Source: Haloferax sp. Atlit-12N
GTDB taxonomy: Archaea; Halobacteriota; Halobacteria; Halobacteriales; Haloferacaceae
NCBI RefSeq assembly: GCF_003383095.1
Contig: NZ_PSYW01000001.1
Span: 682,001-746,000 of the forward strand
Direction: 5' to 3'
Length of the DNA stretch: 64,000 bases
This document shows, piece by piece, positions 24,386 to 32,686 of the stretch (positions are counted from its first letter, which is position 1; every line of letters begins with the position of its first letter). The notes beneath the pieces were generated by a model, which saw only the letters and a program-made list of their open reading frames with translations, ran no database searches and was not told the DNA's origin. Position numbers and translations under genes: made by a program.

Positions 24386-25527
24386 CGAGACTCGTCGAAC
24401 TCGAACCGACGAAGTTCGTCCACTTCCTCTCGGACCTCTGGACGCAACGGAACTGGCAAACGAACGCCCAGCCCCGAGGCGAAGGTCGATACCTCGTACA
24501 GGGGCAGCGCGGCGACGGGACGAAGGGGCTCATGCTCGTGCTCCCGGCCGTCGAGACGACGGTGGGGAAAGGACACGTCAAGGGGTTCGTCGCGCACGCG
24601 AAAAAGCGCGGCATCGACACCGTCGTCGTCGCCACGCAGGGCGAGTTCGACGACGCGGTCCGCGGGTTCGCCACGAACCACGACGTGACGCTGCTCGACC
24701 GCGACGAACTCGGCGAGACCGTCGCCGACGAGGGCCTCGAACAGACGGTCAAACAGTACACCGACGGCGACGTGTTCGAGACGGCAGAGGTCGAGTTCGG
24801 CCTGCCGTTCGACCTTCCAGAGCCGGTCGAAGAAGCGCTTTCGTCGCTCCCGATAGACGCCGTGCGCGAACGCCTCGCCGGACTCACCGGCGGCGATGGC
24901 GACGGTGACGGTGGCGGCGACTCCTCGGGCGGCTCGCTCCGGGATAGACTGCCGTCGTCGGTGGACGACCTGAAATCGGGGTCGCCGCCGAGCGTCCGCG
25001 TGGTCGTCGTCGCCGTCCTGTTGCTCGTCCTCGCGCTCGGCTCCGTCGCAGTGCTCGGGCCGATGGTAGACGGGCTCGGCGGGTCGAGCGGCGGCGGAAG
25101 CGGGGTCGCCGTCTCCGCGCTCTCGGGCGCGAGCGCCGACTCGGCCGACGTGGTCGCCCGGTGGAACGCGCGGACGGCCGACTCGCTTCAGGTGGGTAAC
25201 CAAACGTACGCCGCGCCGGATGGAGAGCAGTTCGTCGTCGTCGGACTCAATGCGACGGCCGCGAGCGGCTCGCCGGGGAGTCTACCGCAGTCGGCGCTCG
25301 TGTTCGAGTCTGACGGCGTCAGCTACGGTCACCAGCCGCTGTCGAACGCGACCGGCTTCGACAGCGGCGCGCTGTTCGCGCCCGGCGAGAGCACGCACGT
25401 CTGGACCGTCTTCGCCGTGCCGACGAACGCGACCACCGGGACCGTCCTCGTCCAGCCGACGAACGAGGACACCGTGGCGTTCGTCCACGACGACACCGTC
25501 TCGACCGACCCCAACGACGACGACTGA
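24382..25527 (+). CDS. Membrane protein with N-terminal restriction-endonuclease-like domain
   Basis: 381 aa in three parts. Residues 1-115 resemble the Mrr-type endonuclease-like fold (FVHFLSDLWTQRNW, KGLMLVLPA, VKGFVAHAKKRGIDTVVVAT, VTLLDRDELGE), but the catalytic D...(E/Q)xK is not evident, so nuclease activity is doubtful. A Gly/Asp-rich linker and one membrane helix (about 210-230) follow, then an extracellular beta domain resembling DUF4352 (EQFVVVGLNATAASGS, VLVQPTNEDTVAF) with several sequons. Lies 84 nt after the surface protein gene; likely same unit. Confidence 0.6.
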   Translation: MTRLVELEPTKFVHFLSDLWTQRNWQTNAQPRGEGRYLVQGQRGDGTKGLMLVLPAVETTVGKGHVKGFVAHAKKRGIDTVVVATQGEFDDAVRGFATNHDVTLLDRDELGETVADEGLEQTVKQYTDGDVFETAEVEFGLPFDLPEPVEEALSSLPIDAVRERLAGLTGGDGDGDGGGDSSGGSLRDRLPSSVDDLKSGSPPSVRVVVVAVLLLVLALGSVAVLGPMVDGLGGSSGGGSGVAVSALSGASADSADVVARWNARTADSLQVGNQTYAAPDGEQFVVVGLNATAASGSPGSLPQSALVFESDGVSYGHQPLSNATGFDSGALFAPGESTHVWTVFAVPTNATTGTVLVQPTNEDTVAFVHDDTVSTDPNDDD

Positions 25528-25629
25528 GTGCGGGCGAATCCGACCCGGCACGGAAATCACGTACCGACCGCCACCCCCGCGACGAATTTGACCCTCAATC
25601 CTTAATCGGGCGACGGCCCTAGAGCCGAT

Positions 25630-26232
25630 ATGGCATACCTGCCGTTCCCGTTACAGACCGGTCTCGTCAGTCCCGAGACGCTCCCGCTGTTGCTCGTGCT
25701 CGCGGGGCTCGGCCTGTCGCTCGCGGAGGCTATCGCACCCGGCGCGCACTTCGTCGTCCTCGGCGTCGCCCTCCTCGCGGCGGGACTGGTTGGCCTCTTT
25801 ATCCCGGCGCTCGCAGGCCCGATAGTGCTCGGCCTGCTCGTCTTCGTCTTCGGCGCGCTCGCGCTCTACGGCTACCGAGAACTCGACATCTACGGCGGCA
25901 AGGGGAAAGGACAGACGAGTGACTCGGACGCCCTGACGGGCAAGATGGGGCGCGTCACGGAGCGCGTCACGCCGACCAGCGGCGAGGTCAAACTCGACGA
26001 GGGCGGCTTCAACCCCTACTACGCCGCCCGGTCGGTCCACGGCGAACTGGAAGAGGGAACCGAGGTCATCGTCGTCGACCCCGGCGGCGGCAACGTCGTG
26101 ACTGTCGAGGGCGTCGGCCCCGGCGAGGACGAAATCGACCGCGAACTCGCCCGCGAGCGGGCGCGGCAGCGACGTGAGGAGTCCGCGGAGCGGGAAGAAG
26201 AACTCGAACGAGAGGGCACGGAAGGTGTCTGA
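25630..26232 (+). CDS. NfeD-like membrane protein
   Basis: 200 aa. Three to four N-terminal membrane helices (about 17-85), then a soluble NfeD OB-fold (about 100-150: ALTGKMGRVTERVTPTSGEVKL, TEVIVVDPGGGNVVTVEGV) and a charged, coiled C-terminus (ELARERARQRREESAEREEE). NfeD proteins pair with stomatin/SPFH proteins in conserved operons, and the next gene is exactly that. A CCTTAATCG box lies about 27 nt upstream. Confidence 0.88.
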   Translation: MAYLPFPLQTGLVSPETLPLLLVLAGLGLSLAEAIAPGAHFVVLGVALLAAGLVGLFIPALAGPIVLGLLVFVFGALALYGYRELDIYGGKGKGQTSDSDALTGKMGRVTERVTPTSGEVKLDEGGFNPYYAARSVHGELEEGTEVIVVDPGGGNVVTVEGVGPGEDEIDRELARERARQRREESAEREEELEREGTEGV

Positions 26233-26344
26233 CCGTCGGCGACGGCCCAATTCGGAGTAACTGAGCGTCATTCCCCCCGAAATCGTCCGACGTGACGGCC
26301 GGACCACACGAATACTTATCATTCTGCCAACCCAAGGCGGGCTT

Positions 26345-27622
26345 ATGGACCTACTTGCCCTCCAGGCGGGGCTGGGCATCGGAGGCGTCGTCGCCGGCCT
26401 CCTCGTGCTCGTCCTCGCCATCGTGACGGTGTACCAGATGGTCGAAATCGTGGACGCCTACGAGAAGAAGGCGCTCACGGTGTTCGGGGAGTACCGACGC
26501 CTCCTCGAACCGGGTATCAACTTCATCCCGCCGTTCGTCTCTCGGACCTACGCGTTCGACATGCGGACGCAGACGCTCGACGTGCCTCGGCAGGAAGCCA
26601 TCACCCGCGACAACTCGCCGGTGACCGCCGACGCCGTCGTCTACATCAAGGTGATGGACGCCAAGAAGGCGTTCCTCGAGGTCGACAACTACAAGCGCGC
26701 CGTCTCCAACCTCGCCCAGACGACCCTCCGGGCCGTCCTCGGCGACATGGAACTCGACGACACGCTCAACAAACGGCAGGAAATCAACGCGCGCATCCGC
26801 AAGGAACTCGACGAGCCGACCGACGAGTGGGGCGTTCGCGTCGAGTCCGTCGAGGTCCGCGAGGTCAACCCCAGCGCCGACGTGCAGCAGGCGATGGAGC
26901 AACAGACCTCCGCCGAGCGCCGTCGTCGCGCCATGATTCTCGAAGCGCAGGGTGAGCGTCGCTCCGCCGTCGAGACCGCGGAGGGTGAAAAGCAGTCGAA
27001 CATCATCCGCGCGCAGGGTGAAAAGCAGTCGCAGATTCTCGAAGCGCAGGGTGACGCCATCTCGACCGTCCTCCGCGCGAAGTCCGCCGAGTCGATGGGC
27101 GAGCGCGCCATCATCGACAAAGGGATGGAGACGCTCGAACGCATCGGTCAGGGCGAGTCCACGACGTTCGTCCTCCCGCAGGAGCTCACGTCGCTCGTCG
27201 GCCGCTACGGCAAACAGCTCACCGGCTCCGACGTACAGGACATGGAAGGCCTCTCCAGCAAGCAGTTCGACGAGGAGACCCGCGAACTCATCGGGCTCGA
27301 CGACATCGAGGAGATTCTCGGCCAGATAGACCAGGCCGCCGAGATGGACGTCGAACAACTCGAACAGGAGGCCGAAGCCATCAAGGCTGGCGCGGAGGTC
27401 AACGATATCAAGTCGCCCGACGAGGTCATCGCCGAGGCCGACGAGGAAGAAGAACCCATCAAGTCGTCCGACGAGGTCGTCGCCGAAAGCGAGGGCGACG
27501 CGGCCGCGACCGACGAGTCGGCGAACACGAACACCGCGGGTAACGGCCAACCGGCCACTGACGCCGACGACGGCGACAACGACGACGAAAACGAGATGTC
27601 CTTCGAGAAGGACCTCGAATAG
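26345..27622 (+). CDS. SPFH/band 7 (stomatin/slipin-like) membrane scaffold protein
   Basis: 425 aa. One N-terminal membrane helix (about 10-32) is followed by the SPFH domain (about 33-200: EKKALTVFGEYRRLLEPGINF, TRDNSPVTADAVVYIKV, LNKRQEINARIRKELDE). The helical stretch AERRRRAMILEAQGERRSAVE with repeated EGEKQS/AQGEKQS forms the oligomerisation coil. The long acidic C-terminal tail (about 320-425) is haloarchaeal. Works with NfeD in membrane microdomain organisation or quality control. Confidence 0.9.
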   Translation: MDLLALQAGLGIGGVVAGLLVLVLAIVTVYQMVEIVDAYEKKALTVFGEYRRLLEPGINFIPPFVSRTYAFDMRTQTLDVPRQEAITRDNSPVTADAVVYIKVMDAKKAFLEVDNYKRAVSNLAQTTLRAVLGDMELDDTLNKRQEINARIRKELDEPTDEWGVRVESVEVREVNPSADVQQAMEQQTSAERRRRAMILEAQGERRSAVETAEGEKQSNIIRAQGEKQSQILEAQGDAISTVLRAKSAESMGERAIIDKGMETLERIGQGESTTFVLPQELTSLVGRYGKQLTGSDVQDMEGLSSKQFDEETRELIGLDDIEEILGQIDQAAEMDVEQLEQEAEAIKAGAEVNDIKSPDEVIAEADEEEEPIKSSDEVVAESEGDAAATDESANTNTAGNGQPATDADDGDNDDENEMSFEKDLE

Positions 27623-27704
27623 TCGCGTCGGCGGACCGTCCCGGATTCGGACGGGTGTAAATGCCGAAGCCCTTTTCTTCGCGCCGTCTCGTATGTGGGA
27701 GTAG

Positions 27705-28328
27705 ATGTCGAACCGCCGGGTAGACGAAGACAAGCGCGCGACCCTCCGTCGGTTCGCCGCGCTCGGGGCCGCCACGCCGCTCGTGGGCCTCGGGGGCGGC
27801 GACGACGGCGAGGACGACTCCTCCGGGTCGAGCGACGCGCGGGACGCCATCGTCGGCTACGTCGCGTCCACGCCCGGCGCGCATTTCTCGAAGGTCCGCG
27901 ACGACCTCCAGTTGGGAACCGGCGAGACGCAGTACCACCTCCGGAACCTCGTCGACGACGACACTCTCGAAGTACGCCGCGACGGCGACTACAAGCGGTT
28001 TTTCCCCGCCGGTCGGTTCTCCGAATTCGAGCAGGTCGCGCTCGGCTACCTCCGTCGCGACACACCGCGCGGGATGCTCGTCCACCTGCTTCGCGACCCC
28101 GACGCGACGGGGAGCGAACTCGCCGACCGTCTCGGCGTCTCGCGGGCGACGGTGAGCACGTACGCGAAGAAACTCGACGCCGTGGGCCTCCTCTCGCGCG
28201 AGGACGGCTACGCGGTCCGCAACCCCGAGACCGTCATCACGCTCCTGATACGTTACGCCGACTCCTTCGGCTCCGACGCCGCGGCGTTCGCCGACGACGC
28301 GGCCGAACTCATCCGGTTCGACCCCTGA
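27705..28328 (+). CDS. Two-winged-helix transcriptional regulator with Tat-like N-terminus
   Basis: 207 aa. Residues about 45-105 form a first winged helix (IVGYVASTPGAHFSKVRDDL ... YHLRNLVDDDTLEVRRDGDY), and 115-180 a second (RGMLVHLLRDPDATGSELAD, SRATVSTYAKKL). The N-terminus reads KRATLRRFAALGAATPLVGLGGG, a twin arginine followed by a short hydrophobic run as in Tat signals, then an acidic Ser/Asp linker. A DNA-binding protein would not be expected to be exported; the segment might instead be a membrane tether, or coincidence. Confidence 0.7.
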   Translation: MSNRRVDEDKRATLRRFAALGAATPLVGLGGGDDGEDDSSGSSDARDAIVGYVASTPGAHFSKVRDDLQLGTGETQYHLRNLVDDDTLEVRRDGDYKRFFPAGRFSEFEQVALGYLRRDTPRGMLVHLLRDPDATGSELADRLGVSRATVSTYAKKLDAVGLLSREDGYAVRNPETVITLLIRYADSFGSDAAAFADDAAELIRFDP

Positions 28329-28435
28329 CGAGGTCGGACGAGTCGAGGCCGGCAGTCGAGACGGGCGATTGACGCTGTACCGTGTGACGGTTCCGTGTCC
28401 GTTCCGACTCGTAGCGGCGGCGCTGGGACGCGAGA

Positions 28436-28451
28436 AAACCGGAAAAAACGG
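28436..28451 (-). terminator. T-rich terminator for the DUF7123-like gene
   Basis: On the minus strand the sequence GTTTTTTCCGGTTTTCT follows the stop at 28572 by about 120 nt, preceded by the strong hairpin at 28521-28540. Confidence 0.35.
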
Positions 28452-28520
28452 GTGGAACGACGTAGGGTGGGAGACGACGGCGTTCCGGGTGAGGTGGCGC
28501 GAGGGAGGACGCGCCGGGGT

Positions 28521-28540
28521 GCACGCCGGAAACGGCGTGC
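28521..28540. repeat. Perfect hairpin with a GAAA tetraloop
   Basis: GCACGCCG-GAAA-CGGCGTGC: an 8-bp perfect GC-rich stem with a GNRA-type loop on the plus strand (TTTC on the minus). It sits about 30 nt downstream of the minus-strand gene stop, between convergent genes. Confidence 0.6.
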
Positions 28541-28571
28541 GGCGGGGCCGGAGTGAAGCGTCAGCGGGGGT

Positions 28572-28841
28572 TCAGACGGTCACCTTCCACGTGGTACCCG
28601 AGGAGTAGCCCCACTTCTCGACGCTCACGTCGAAATCGCCGTCGAGGATGGGGCGCATGTTCGCGCCGACCTCCTTCGCGGAGAGGTCGAGGTCGTCGGC
28701 GATGAGTCGGGATTTGAAGTACGTCTTCGCCCCGGCGTTGGAGCGGAGGTAGTCGAGGATGCGGCGCTGTTTCTCCGAGAGACTGCGGTTGGCGTCGAGG
28801 ACCTCGCCCTCGACTGCGGTCGCGGAGGCGGTCGTGCTCAT
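28572..28841 (-). CDS. Small winged-helix-like protein (DUF7123-type)
   Basis: 89 aa starting MSTTASATAVEGEV. The sequence SEKQRRILDYLRSNAGAKTYFKSRLIADDLDLSAKEVGANM has the helix-turn-helix rhythm of a small winged helix, ending in the strand WGYSSGTTWKVTV. Family conserved in haloarchaea; likely DNA-binding, targets unknown. The longer frame (to 28895) starts within non-coding-like sequence. Confidence 0.7.
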   Translation of the reverse strand: MSTTASATAVEGEVLDANRSLSEKQRRILDYLRSNAGAKTYFKSRLIADDLDLSAKEVGANMRPILDGDFDVSVEKWGYSSGTTWKVTV

Positions 28842-29171
28842 ACCTACACAGAGAGACGAGACGCCTATCAGGGGTTTGGTACGGGAGCTTAACACGTCGC
28901 TGTCTTGCGGTTTTTACCGAAATCGGGGCGTCGGGGCGGCCCCACCGAGCCGTCGCAGGTACAGTCGCCTAACACCCACGCGACGCGGACACACCAACCG
29001 GGGAGACAGTCGGAGCGGCGAGGCACGTCGGGACGCGTCGGGGCGCGTCGGACACGCCGGAGCGCAACGGGGCGACCACGGAACACCCGAATGTTCCGAA
29101 CTGTCCGTCTCACGGACCGTACCTGTTCCAAGACAGAAAATTCATACGCGGATAGCGGCCATACGACGACA
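28842..29171. other. Intergenic region upstream of aglD
   Basis: 330 bp between divergent genes. It holds GC-rich partial repeats of GTCGGGACGC / GTCGGGGCGC / GTCGGACACGC (about 29028-29056) and the aglD promoter. I see no convincing ORF or RNA gene. Confidence 0.4.
29138..29147 (+). promoter_or_regulatory. TATA-like box of aglD
   Basis: AAATTCATAC, 25-34 nt before the ATG at 29172. Confidence 0.5.
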
Positions 29172-31046
29172 ATGGGTCGCCCGACAGAACGACGCCCGGC
29201 CGCCGCGACCGCGGCCGGCGTCGAAGTGAGCGTCGTCCTCCCCGCCTACAACGAGGCGCTGACCATCGAGAACACGGTCCGCGTCACCGTCGAGACGCTC
29301 GAATCGTTCCTCCCCGCCGACGCCTTCGAAGTCATCGTGGCCGAAGACGGCTGCGACGACGAGACGCCGGAGATAGCCGACCGGTTGGCCGCCGAGGACG
29401 ACCGGATTCGCCACTATCACAGCGACGACCGCCTCGGCCGCGGCGGCGCGCTCGAACGCGCCTTCGAGGCCGCCCGCGGCGACACGCTCGTCTACTTCGA
29501 CACGGACCTCGCCACGGACATGCGCCACCTCGAAGAGCTAGTCGAGCACGTCCGCTCCGGCGAGTACGACGCCGCGACCGGGTCGCGCTGGATGCCCGAC
29601 CGCGTCGCCGACCGTCCGCGGAAACGCGGCGTGCCGAGTCGGGCCTACAACGGCCTCGTCCGCCTGTTCCTCCGCTCTGACCTCCGCGACCACCAGTGCG
29701 GCTTCAAGGCCTTTAGCCGCGAGGCGTTCGAGGCGCTCCGCGACGACGTAGAAGACAACCATTGGTTTTGGGACACGGAGATGCTCGTCCGCGCCCAGCG
29801 CGCCGGCTTCCGCGTCGCAGAGTTCCCTGTCGACTGGGAGCCGAAAGGCGACACGAAAGTCGACCTCGTCCGCGACATCCTCGGGATGGGAAGCCAGATT
29901 CTCCGGACGTGGTGGCAACTCACGGTCCGGCCGCGCATCACCCGCCGGGTGACCATCGTCGCCGGCCTACTTCTGACCGTCTTCGCGCTCGCGCTGATGA
30001 CGCTCTACATCGACCCCTCGGAGGTCATCGAGGTCCTCGGCGACGCCGACCCCGCGCTCGTCGCGGCCGCGGCGCTCATCTACGTCGTCTCGTGGCCGCT
30101 CCGGGGGATTCGCTACCGCGACATCCTCTCCGAACTCGGCTACCGCGAGAAGGCGGGCTTCCTCACGGGGGCGATATTCATCAGTCAGACCGGGAATCTC
30201 GTGTTCCCCGCCCGCGCGGGCGATGCCGTGCGCGCCTACGTCGTGAAGGCGCGCCGGAACATCCCGTACCCCTCGGGCTTCGCGTCGCTCGCGGTCGAGC
30301 GCGTCTTCGACCTGCTCACCATCGCGGGGCTCGCGGGCCTCGTCCTCGTCGGCCTCGCGGCCACCGGCGGCCTCGATGACATCGCCACGGTGCTGGCGAC
30401 CGGCGTGAGCGGCGGCTCGGTCGACGTGTCCGCCGACGACGTGCGCACCGTCGCCTACGTCGCCACCGGCGTCGGCGTCGTCGCCATCCTCGGCGTCCTC
30501 GGCATCGCGCTGTCGGCCCGCGCGGACCGGAACGTCGTCCGGGCGTTCGTCGGCCGGTTCTCGTCGGACTCCTACGTCGAACTCGTCGCGGGCGTCATCG
30601 AGCAGTTCGTCTCCGACCTGCAGGCGGTCGCCGGCAACCGCGCCGCCTTCGGCCGCGTCGGCCTGACGAGCCTCGCCATCTGGACCATCGACGTGGTGAC
30701 GGCCGTCGTCGTCCTGCTCGCGCTCGGCGTCGACATCGACCCCGTCGTCCTCGTCGGCGTCTCGTTTTTCGCCGTGAGCGTCGGGAACCTCGCGAAGGTG
30801 CTTCCGCTCTCCCCCGGTGGCGTCGGCCTCTACGAAATCGCCTTCACGGTGTTCATGGCCGCGCTCGCACCGATTACGCCCGCCGCCGCGCTCGCCGCCG
30901 CGGTCCTCGACCACGCCGTCAAAAATGCCGTCACCATCGTCGGCGGCGTCGGCTCGATGCTGTCGCTCAACGTCTCGCTGACGACCGCGGTCGAAGAGAG
31001 CGCCGACGTGCGCGACCGCGAACACGAACTCGCCGAGTCTGAGTGA
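29172..31046 (+). CDS. aglD: AglD: GT2 glycosyltransferase fused to flippase-like membrane domain
   Basis: 624 aa. The N-terminal GT2 domain (about 15-245) has SVVLPAYNEALTIENTV, AEDGCDDETPE and the metal-binding YFDTDLATDM. The C-terminal half (about 260-600) has many membrane helices and resembles the LPG synthase/UPF0104 family (FPARAGDAVRAYVV, LPLSPGGVGLYE). In H. volcanii AglD loads the final mannose onto dolichol phosphate in the pathway that N-glycosylates the S-layer glycoprotein. The glycan-acceptor-rich surface protein at 22543 may be a target of the pathway. Confidence 0.93.
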   Translation: MGRPTERRPAAATAAGVEVSVVLPAYNEALTIENTVRVTVETLESFLPADAFEVIVAEDGCDDETPEIADRLAAEDDRIRHYHSDDRLGRGGALERAFEAARGDTLVYFDTDLATDMRHLEELVEHVRSGEYDAATGSRWMPDRVADRPRKRGVPSRAYNGLVRLFLRSDLRDHQCGFKAFSREAFEALRDDVEDNHWFWDTEMLVRAQRAGFRVAEFPVDWEPKGDTKVDLVRDILGMGSQILRTWWQLTVRPRITRRVTIVAGLLLTVFALALMTLYIDPSEVIEVLGDADPALVAAAALIYVVSWPLRGIRYRDILSELGYREKAGFLTGAIFISQTGNLVFPARAGDAVRAYVVKARRNIPYPSGFASLAVERVFDLLTIAGLAGLVLVGLAATGGLDDIATVLATGVSGGSVDVSADDVRTVAYVATGVGVVAILGVLGIALSARADRNVVRAFVGRFSSDSYVELVAGVIEQFVSDLQAVAGNRAAFGRVGLTSLAIWTIDVVTAVVVLLALGVDIDPVVLVGVSFFAVSVGNLAKVLPLSPGGVGLYEIAFTVFMAALAPITPAAALAAAVLDHAVKNAVTIVGGVGSMLSLNVSLTTAVEESADVRDREHELAESE

Positions 31047-31079
31047 ACGGGCGGTTCAGTACCCTTCAGAACCCGCGAC

Positions 31080-31601
31080 TCAGTACAACTCACACCGGAA
31101 GGGCGCGAACGCGCCCGTGACGGCTGATTCGAGCGCGTCGGTACGAGTGAGACGGCCGCCGGTGAACACGCCCGCCGCGCCCTCGTTTTTCGCGATATCG
31201 TCGGTGCCGAGCACGTCGTCCATCACCGGGCCGAGCTCCTCGCCCGCGTCGATGCGGTCCGCGATGCGGGCGGGGAGCACGAGGCTCGGCCCCGCCGCGC
31301 GACCGACGCGCTCGCCGTCGGTCACGGCCGCCCACATCACCAGATACGTGTCGCGTTCGTCGGTGCCGTCGCCGGCGGGGAACGACGCGACGCCGCCCTC
31401 GATGCCGACGCCGAAGTCGTAGTCGCCCGCGTCGAGTGCCCGCTCCGCGCGGGTGACCGCGCCCGCGATGGTCTCGTCGTGGCCCGTCGGCTGTTCGGAG
31501 ACGCCGGAGTCGACGGCGACCGCCGTGACGGAGGCGTCGGGGCAGGTTCGTTCGACCGCGCGCCGCTTCACCGGGTTGCCGCTTCCGACCGCGATGTCCA
31601 T
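31080..31601 (-). CDS. Inosine/xanthosine triphosphatase (DUF84/YjjX-like)
   Basis: 173 aa. It begins MDIAVGSGNPVKRRAVE, the DUF84 NTP-binding signature, and has GVGIEGGV, DTYLVMWAAV and AKNEGAAGVFTGGRLTR. Family enzymes hydrolyse ITP and XTP to clean the nucleotide pool. The frame extends upstream into the preceding gene, but this ATG gives the family length. Starts 20 nt after the BtuF-like gene ends, so probably one operon. Confidence 0.88.
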   Translation of the reverse strand: MDIAVGSGNPVKRRAVERTCPDASVTAVAVDSGVSEQPTGHDETIAGAVTRAERALDAGDYDFGVGIEGGVASFPAGDGTDERDTYLVMWAAVTDGERVGRAAGPSLVLPARIADRIDAGEELGPVMDDVLGTDDIAKNEGAAGVFTGGRLTRTDALESAVTGAFAPFRCELY

Positions 31602-31621
31602 GTCGGAAGCGCGTCGCCCGG

Positions 31622-32422
31622 TTATTTCCCTTCGTCGGATTCGGTCGCGGTCGTGGTCGCGGCCGCTGGCTCCCACGGGTCGGGGAGGTCGGCGTCGGGG
31701 TGTAACAGTCGCGCGAGGCGGTCGACGCCCGAGACGACGGCGGGGCTCGGCTGGTTGAGAAGCGAGTCGTCGACGGCGTGGACCGCGGCGTCGAGGTTCC
31801 ACCCGCGGGCCTCGAACGCCTCGGGGTCGCCGCGTTCGCCCTTCCCGCAGGGGTGGAGAATCACGTGGTCGGGGTCGGCGGCCGCGACGGTCTCGGGGTC
31901 GACTTCGGCGGACCGTTCGCCGGGCGCGACGAACGGGGCTGAGCCTCCTGCGGCGCGGACGAGGTCGGGAACCCAGTTGCCGGCGGCCATCGGCGGGTCG
32001 GCCCACTCCTCGCAGTAGACCGTCGGGCGGTCGCGGCCGGCGACCGCGTCGGCGACGCGGGCGAGGTGGTCGCGGCAGTCCTCGGCGAGCGTCGCGCCGG
32101 CGCTGGCGTCGCCCGCGGCGTCGCAGACGACGGGAAACGAGTCGAACACCTCGGCGAGCGTCGCGGGCGCGACGTGGAACACGTCGTAGCCGCGGTCGCG
32201 GGCCGCCGCCGCGACGTCCGACTGGAGGTCGTCGCAGGTGCAGACGGCGTCGGCGTCGAGTTCGTCGACCCGGTCGAAGTCGGGGGTCAGCCAGCCGCCG
32301 ACGACCGGCTTGTCGGCCGGCGAGTGAACGGTCGCCCCGACGACGTGAGCGTCGAGACCGGCGGCATCGAGGATAGCCGTCGCGCTCGGCGCGAGCGAGA
32401 CGACGCGAGGGTGGGCGGCCAT
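31622..32422 (-). CDS. BtuF/FepB-like substrate-binding-fold protein without signal peptide
   Basis: 266 aa, class III periplasmic-binding-protein fold (VVSLAPSATAILDAAGLDAHVVGAT, DFDRVDELDADAVCTCDD, DPDHVILHPCGKGER). The family binds cobalamin or ferric siderophores for ABC import. Unlike transporter components, it starts directly with MAAHPRVVSLAPS: no signal peptide, lipobox or membrane segment, and no permease genes are next to it. It may be a cytosolic corrinoid- or metal-chelate-binding protein. It also carries cysteines (CTCDD) unusual for haloarchaeal secreted proteins. Confidence 0.8.
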   Translation of the reverse strand: MAAHPRVVSLAPSATAILDAAGLDAHVVGATVHSPADKPVVGGWLTPDFDRVDELDADAVCTCDDLQSDVAAAARDRGYDVFHVAPATLAEVFDSFPVVCDAAGDASAGATLAEDCRDHLARVADAVAGRDRPTVYCEEWADPPMAAGNWVPDLVRAAGGSAPFVAPGERSAEVDPETVAAADPDHVILHPCGKGERGDPEAFEARGWNLDAAVHAVDDSLLNQPSPAVVSGVDRLARLLHPDADLPDPWEPAAATTTATESDEGK

Positions 32423-32587
32423 GCGTAGTCGTGGCAACGCCCCTTCGGGAAAAGTATGTATCGCGTTACGGTCGGCGGGAAGCCGCCGCTGAATGACCGG
32501 TGAATCGCCGAATCCCTCATGAACCTCAATCACCCGTGCGACGGCCTCACACAGCCAAACGAGGGCGCTCGCCGAAAGCGATACCAA

Positions 32588-32597
32588 ACCATTTATG
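32588..32597 (+). promoter_or_regulatory. TATA-like box of the tfb gene
   Basis: CATTTATGCG is the best TATA match before the TFB gene. Its ATG is about 95 nt away, implying a 5-prime leader of about 70 nt, unlike the leaderless genes around it. Confidence 0.45.
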
Positions 32598-32686
32598 CGG
32601 TCGTCTGCGGTTGCTGGTGTTACGGACAGCATCCGGGTTCTAGCCGCCTCTAACCACCCATTCCCGGAGCACCCGCCGTCGTATCC

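Noticed and set aside
28905-29171. N-terminal extension of AglD from an upstream start
   Set aside because: The added residues are Arg/Thr/Gly-rich and unlike AglD; the TATA at 29138 supports the ATG at 29172.
31602-32006. N-terminal extension of the DUF84 phosphatase
   Set aside because: It lies antiparallel-frame within the BtuF-like gene, is Arg-rich, and the family start MDIAVGSGNP is at 31601.
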